From Deltaproteobacteria bacterium (lineage in GTDB: Bacteria > Desulfobacterota > GWC2-55-46 > DRQE01), in NCBI GenBank assembly GCA_030636245.1, contig DAOVXI010000005.1:1-24742 (forward strand): 24,742 bases of DNA. The letters run 5' to 3'. The translations under genes were made by a program, and so were the position numbers. Shown here piece by piece: positions 22,803 through 24,742 of the stretch (position 1 is the first letter of the stretch; each line of letters starts with the position of its first letter). The notes under the pieces are model-generated. The model saw only the letters and a program-made list of their open reading frames with translations. It ran no database searches and was not told where the DNA came from.

Positions 22803-23639
22803 TTGAAGACAATAAGTGAAAATACGATAAGTGACGCGGTGAGGGAGCTTTGCATTGAGGCCGCAACAAAACTTGACGAAGACGTTAAGGCGGCTATCAA
22901 GAATGCGGCAGAGACCGAGGAAAGCCCTCTGGGCAGGGACGTTCTAAAGCAGATAGTAGATAACTATGAGCTTGCAGAGGAGAAGGGCGCTCCCATGTGT
23001 CAGGACACAGGCATCGCCGTATTCTTTGTGGAGCTTGGACGTGACATTAAACTTGAAGGCTCTCTTGAGGAGGGTATAAACCAGGGCGTAAGGCGAGGTT
23101 ACGAGGACGGGTATCTTCGTAAATCAGTGTGCGACCCGTTTTCAAGGAAGAACACAGGGGACAATACCCCGGCGATCATTCATACAACGGTCGTTGAGGG
23201 AGATACCCTTAAGATAAAGTTCGCTCCAAAGGGCGCGGGGAGTGAGAACATGAGTCAGCTCCGTATGTTAAAGCCAGCCCAGGGCGTTGAGGGTGTTAAG
23301 GACTTTGTTTATGAAGCGGTCAAAACAGCCGGAGGCAACCCGTGCCCCCCGATAGTTCTCGGTATCGGCATAGGCGGGAACTTCGAGAAAAGCGCGATCT
23401 TGTCGAAAAAGGCGCTCCTTAGGAAGATTGGAAGCAAGAACTCGGATCCCGAGCTTGCGGCCCTTGAAGCTGAGCTTTTGATCGGCGTAAACAAACTCGG
23501 AATCGGTCCTATGGGATTCGGTGGAATAAAGACAGCTCTTGCCATTCACGTTGAGAGCGCGCCGTGTCATATAGCAAGCCTTCCCGTGGCCATCAACGTT
23601 CAGTGCCACGCCGACAGACATAAGGAGGTAGAGCTCTAA
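22803..23639 (+). CDS. Class I fumarate hydratase, alpha subunit
   Basis: The 278-residue protein equals the N-terminal, iron-sulfur part of class I fumarase, which hydrates fumarate to malate with an oxygen-sensitive [4Fe-4S] cluster. The three cluster cysteines are C66 (PMCQDTG), C181 (NPCPP) and C268 (NVQCHAD), spaced as in the two-subunit hydro-lyases. SRKNTGDNTP and GIGIGGNFEKS are further family segments. L-tartrate dehydratase alpha is a close relative, but the mdh neighbour favours fumarase. The start is TTG, 1 nt after the mdh stop and without a strong ribosome site, so it probably relies on coupling; a GTG at 22839 is an alternative. The stop overlaps the beta-subunit start (TAATG). 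Confidence 0.93.
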   Translation: MKTISENTISDAVRELCIEAATKLDEDVKAAIKNAAETEESPLGRDVLKQIVDNYELAEEKGAPMCQDTGIAVFFVELGRDIKLEGSLEEGINQGVRRGYEDGYLRKSVCDPFSRKNTGDNTPAIIHTTVVEGDTLKIKFAPKGAGSENMSQLRMLKPAQGVEGVKDFVYEAVKTAGGNPCPPIVLGIGIGGNFEKSAILSKKALLRKIGSKNSDPELAALEAELLIGVNKLGIGPMGFGGIKTALAIHVESAPCHIASLPVAINVQCHADRHKEVEL

Positions 23640-24193
23640 TGGCGGATGCGATCAAGATAACCCCTCCTTTTACAGATGAGGTAGTTGAAAATCTCAAGGT
23701 CGGCGACAGGGTTTCCATAACAGGTGTTATATATACCGCCAGAGACTCGGCCCACAAAAGACTCATAGAATTGCTCGAAAAGGGAGAGGAACTTCCCTTT
23801 GACATAAAAGGTCAGGTCATATACTATGTCGGCCCGACCCCTGCAAGGCCCGGAGAGGTTATCGGGAGCGCGGGCCCGACGACAAGCGGCAGGATGGATG
23901 CGTATACGCCCCAGCTCTTGGATCTTGGCCTTAAGTGCGTGGTAGGCAAAGGCCAGCGTAACGAAGAAGTACTCGACTCACTAAAGAAGAACAAGGCTGT
24001 TTATATGGCGGCCGTCGGCGGAGCCGCAGCGCTTGTTGCAAAGAGCATTAAAAAGGCAGAGGTCATCGCATACGACGACCTTGGTCCCGAGGCCATACGC
24101 AGACTCGAAGTTGAGGATTTTCCCGCAATAGTGGTTAACGACTGTCACGGCGGAGACCTCTTCAAAGAGGGCGTAGAAAAGTACAAGCGGTAG
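23639..24193 (+). CDS. Class I fumarate hydratase, beta subunit
   Basis: The 184-residue protein equals the C-terminal domain of class I fumarase. Typical segments are SITGVIYTARDSAHKRL (26-42), VIYYVGPTPARPGEVIGSAGPTTSGRMD, and GKGQRN followed by YMAAVGGAAAL. These residues complete the active site at the interface with the alpha subunit. The ATG overlaps the alpha stop codon, with AGGAGG-like purines (AAGGAGGT) just upstream within the alpha gene. Separate alpha and beta genes are usual in anaerobes and archaea, whereas E. coli FumA is fused. After its stop a 97-nt gap holds only a weak imperfect hairpin (24194-24219). Confidence 0.94.
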   Translation: MADAIKITPPFTDEVVENLKVGDRVSITGVIYTARDSAHKRLIELLEKGEELPFDIKGQVIYYVGPTPARPGEVIGSAGPTTSGRMDAYTPQLLDLGLKCVVGKGQRNEEVLDSLKKNKAVYMAAVGGAAALVAKSIKKAEVIAYDDLGPEAIRRLEVEDFPAIVVNDCHGGDLFKEGVEKYKR

Positions 24194-24290
24194 CCACAGG
24201 CTACTTTCAATAGTTGTGGATGTGTTGAGCGGCGTTGAAGATTTTAGGACTGATAAATGTTCCCTTAACACTAACGGGGGTAGATAGACG

Positions 24291-24698
24291 ATGCTGGTAA
24301 AACTTATAAAAGAGAGCCTTCAAAGGGCTGAGGTAAAACAGATCGAGCGCGTAAGCGGCGAGATCTCCAAGAACTGTTACCAGTGCGGTAACTGTACGGC
24401 CGGATGTCCGGTGTCTTACGCCATGGATATACCGCCAACACAGATGATAAGAAAACTTCAGATGGGTCAGTATGACGACCTTGTCGGTAGCGAGAGCATG
24501 TGGCTTTGTCTTGGTTGTCTTCAGTGCTATTCCCGGTGCCCAAAGAGCGTAAGCGCGGCGAGTTTCTTTGAGGGTCTGAGACAGATGAGCCTCAGGCACG
24601 GCGAGGACCATGAGAAGATATCGGATGTGCCGCTACCGCTAATTAAGAAAGCTCCCCAGCAGGCAATCGTTGCGGGCTTTAGAAAACTTGTCAGTTAA
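24291..24698 (+). CDS. HdrC-like 4Fe-4S dicluster protein
   Basis: A 135-residue ferredoxin-type protein with two full [4Fe-4S] motifs: C29, C32, C35, C39 (CYQCGNCTAGCP) and C73, C76, C79, C83 (CLGCLQCYSRCP). The spacing and the conserved 'MWLCLGCLQC' match subunit C of heterodisulfide reductases and the related N-terminal part of GlpC/TfrB-type proteins. At 135 residues it is somewhat shorter than HdrC of methanogens. There is no membrane segment, so it is a soluble electron carrier, probably partnered with HdrB or HdrA encoded beyond the window. GGGGGT precedes the ATG. It lies 97 nt after fumarase beta; linkage to C4 metabolism is inference. Confidence 0.88.
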   Translation: MLVKLIKESLQRAEVKQIERVSGEISKNCYQCGNCTAGCPVSYAMDIPPTQMIRKLQMGQYDDLVGSESMWLCLGCLQCYSRCPKSVSAASFFEGLRQMSLRHGEDHEKISDVPLPLIKKAPQQAIVAGFRKLVS

Positions 24699-24729
24699 AT
24701 AATATTTTTTAGCAAAGAGATTATAAATA

Positions 24730-24742
24730 ATGATCAAAATAC
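24730..24742 (+). CDS. Possible start of a further gene, cut by the window edge
   Basis: An ATG at 24730 opens a frame (MIKI...) that runs out of the window after four codons. A purine-rich AAAGAGA about 10 nt upstream could serve as ribosome site. An hdrB- or hdrA-like gene would be expected after HdrC, but the visible bases do not show this. Confidence 0.3.

Noticed and set aside
14672..23910. Other GTATAC hexamers (for example near 14672 and 23903) as further operator sites
   Set aside because: They lie inside coding sequence and their number is about what chance predicts for a 6-mer in 24.7 kb.
24194..24219. Imperfect hairpin after fumarase beta (CCACA...TGTGG with inner CTA/TAG) as a terminator
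   Set aside because: The stem is interrupted by unpaired bases and has no T-tract.
1..24742. CRISPR arrays, insertion sequences, integrase or prophage genes, tRNA and rRNA genes
   Set aside because: I found no regular spaced repeats, transposase motifs or structural RNA signatures; the window is almost fully occupied by housekeeping genes.

Overview
This window reads as ordinary chromosome of a Gram-negative, two-membrane bacterium of moderate GC. The gene content (Mla-type lipid transport, split ATP synthase genes with AtpZ and AtpI, class V aminotransferase-serA-hisZ-purA order, two-subunit class I fumarase, HdrC-like iron-sulfur protein, several hemerythrins) most resembles Desulfobacterota ('deltaproteobacteria') or neighbouring anaerobic/microaerobic lineages such as Nitrospinota or Nitrospirota. 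That placement is inference from gene families, not from a marker alignment. No rRNA, tRNA, CRISPR, insertion sequence or prophage was recognised.

Layout. (1) 1-1.8 kb, plus strand: rsmB and a small unrecognised acidic protein, separated by a perfect 25-bp inverted repeat. (2) 1.8-3.2 kb, minus strand: three tandem single-domain hemerythrins behind a near-consensus sigma70 promoter. (3) 3.2-13.2 kb, minus strand: a tightly packed ten-gene run, read in the order alr, mlaE, mlaF, an MCE protein with a beta-barrel-like C-terminus, a stand-alone ASKHA/DUF4445 ATPase, purH, purD, purE, tsaC and a DUF502 membrane protein; junctions range from 17-nt overlaps to 21-nt gaps. (4) 13.3-14.2 kb, minus strand: an RpoH-like sigma factor with its own strong promoter, a short leader with two mutually exclusive hairpins, and a terminator. 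(5) 14.3-21.4 kb, minus strand: class V aminotransferase, serA, hisZ, purA, atpZ, atpI, atpB, atpE, closed by a strong hairpin terminator. (6) 21.45-21.87 kb: a 423-nt divergent intergenic region with two back-to-back promoters, three GTATAC hexamers and a leader that can fold and ends in a terminator-like hairpin. (7) 21.9-24.7 kb, plus strand: mdh, fumarase alpha, fumarase beta, an HdrC-like protein, and the likely first codons of another gene at the edge.

How the genes fit together. Purine synthesis is represented by purE, purD, purH and purA. Serine synthesis (serA plus a probable aminotransferase partner) and histidine synthesis (hisZ) sit with purA and the membrane-sector ATP synthase genes. 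Envelope functions (D-alanine supply, phospholipid transport, DUF502) share a transcript with purine genes and tRNA modification (tsaC). The plus-strand C4-acid cluster (malate-oxaloacetate, fumarate-malate) precedes a heterodisulfide-reductase-like electron carrier, which suggests anaerobic C4 metabolism joined to iron-sulfur redox chemistry. Non-ATG starts are common here (TTG for alr, the ASKHA gene, atpI and fumA; GTG for purD, atpE and probably atpZ).

I see no clear new multi-gene system. The points most worth a second look are the foldable mdh leader with its GTATAC sites, the MCE/beta-barrel fusion without MlaC, the stand-alone ASKHA ATPase lacking its ferredoxin domain, the three tandem hemerythrins, and the rpoH leader.
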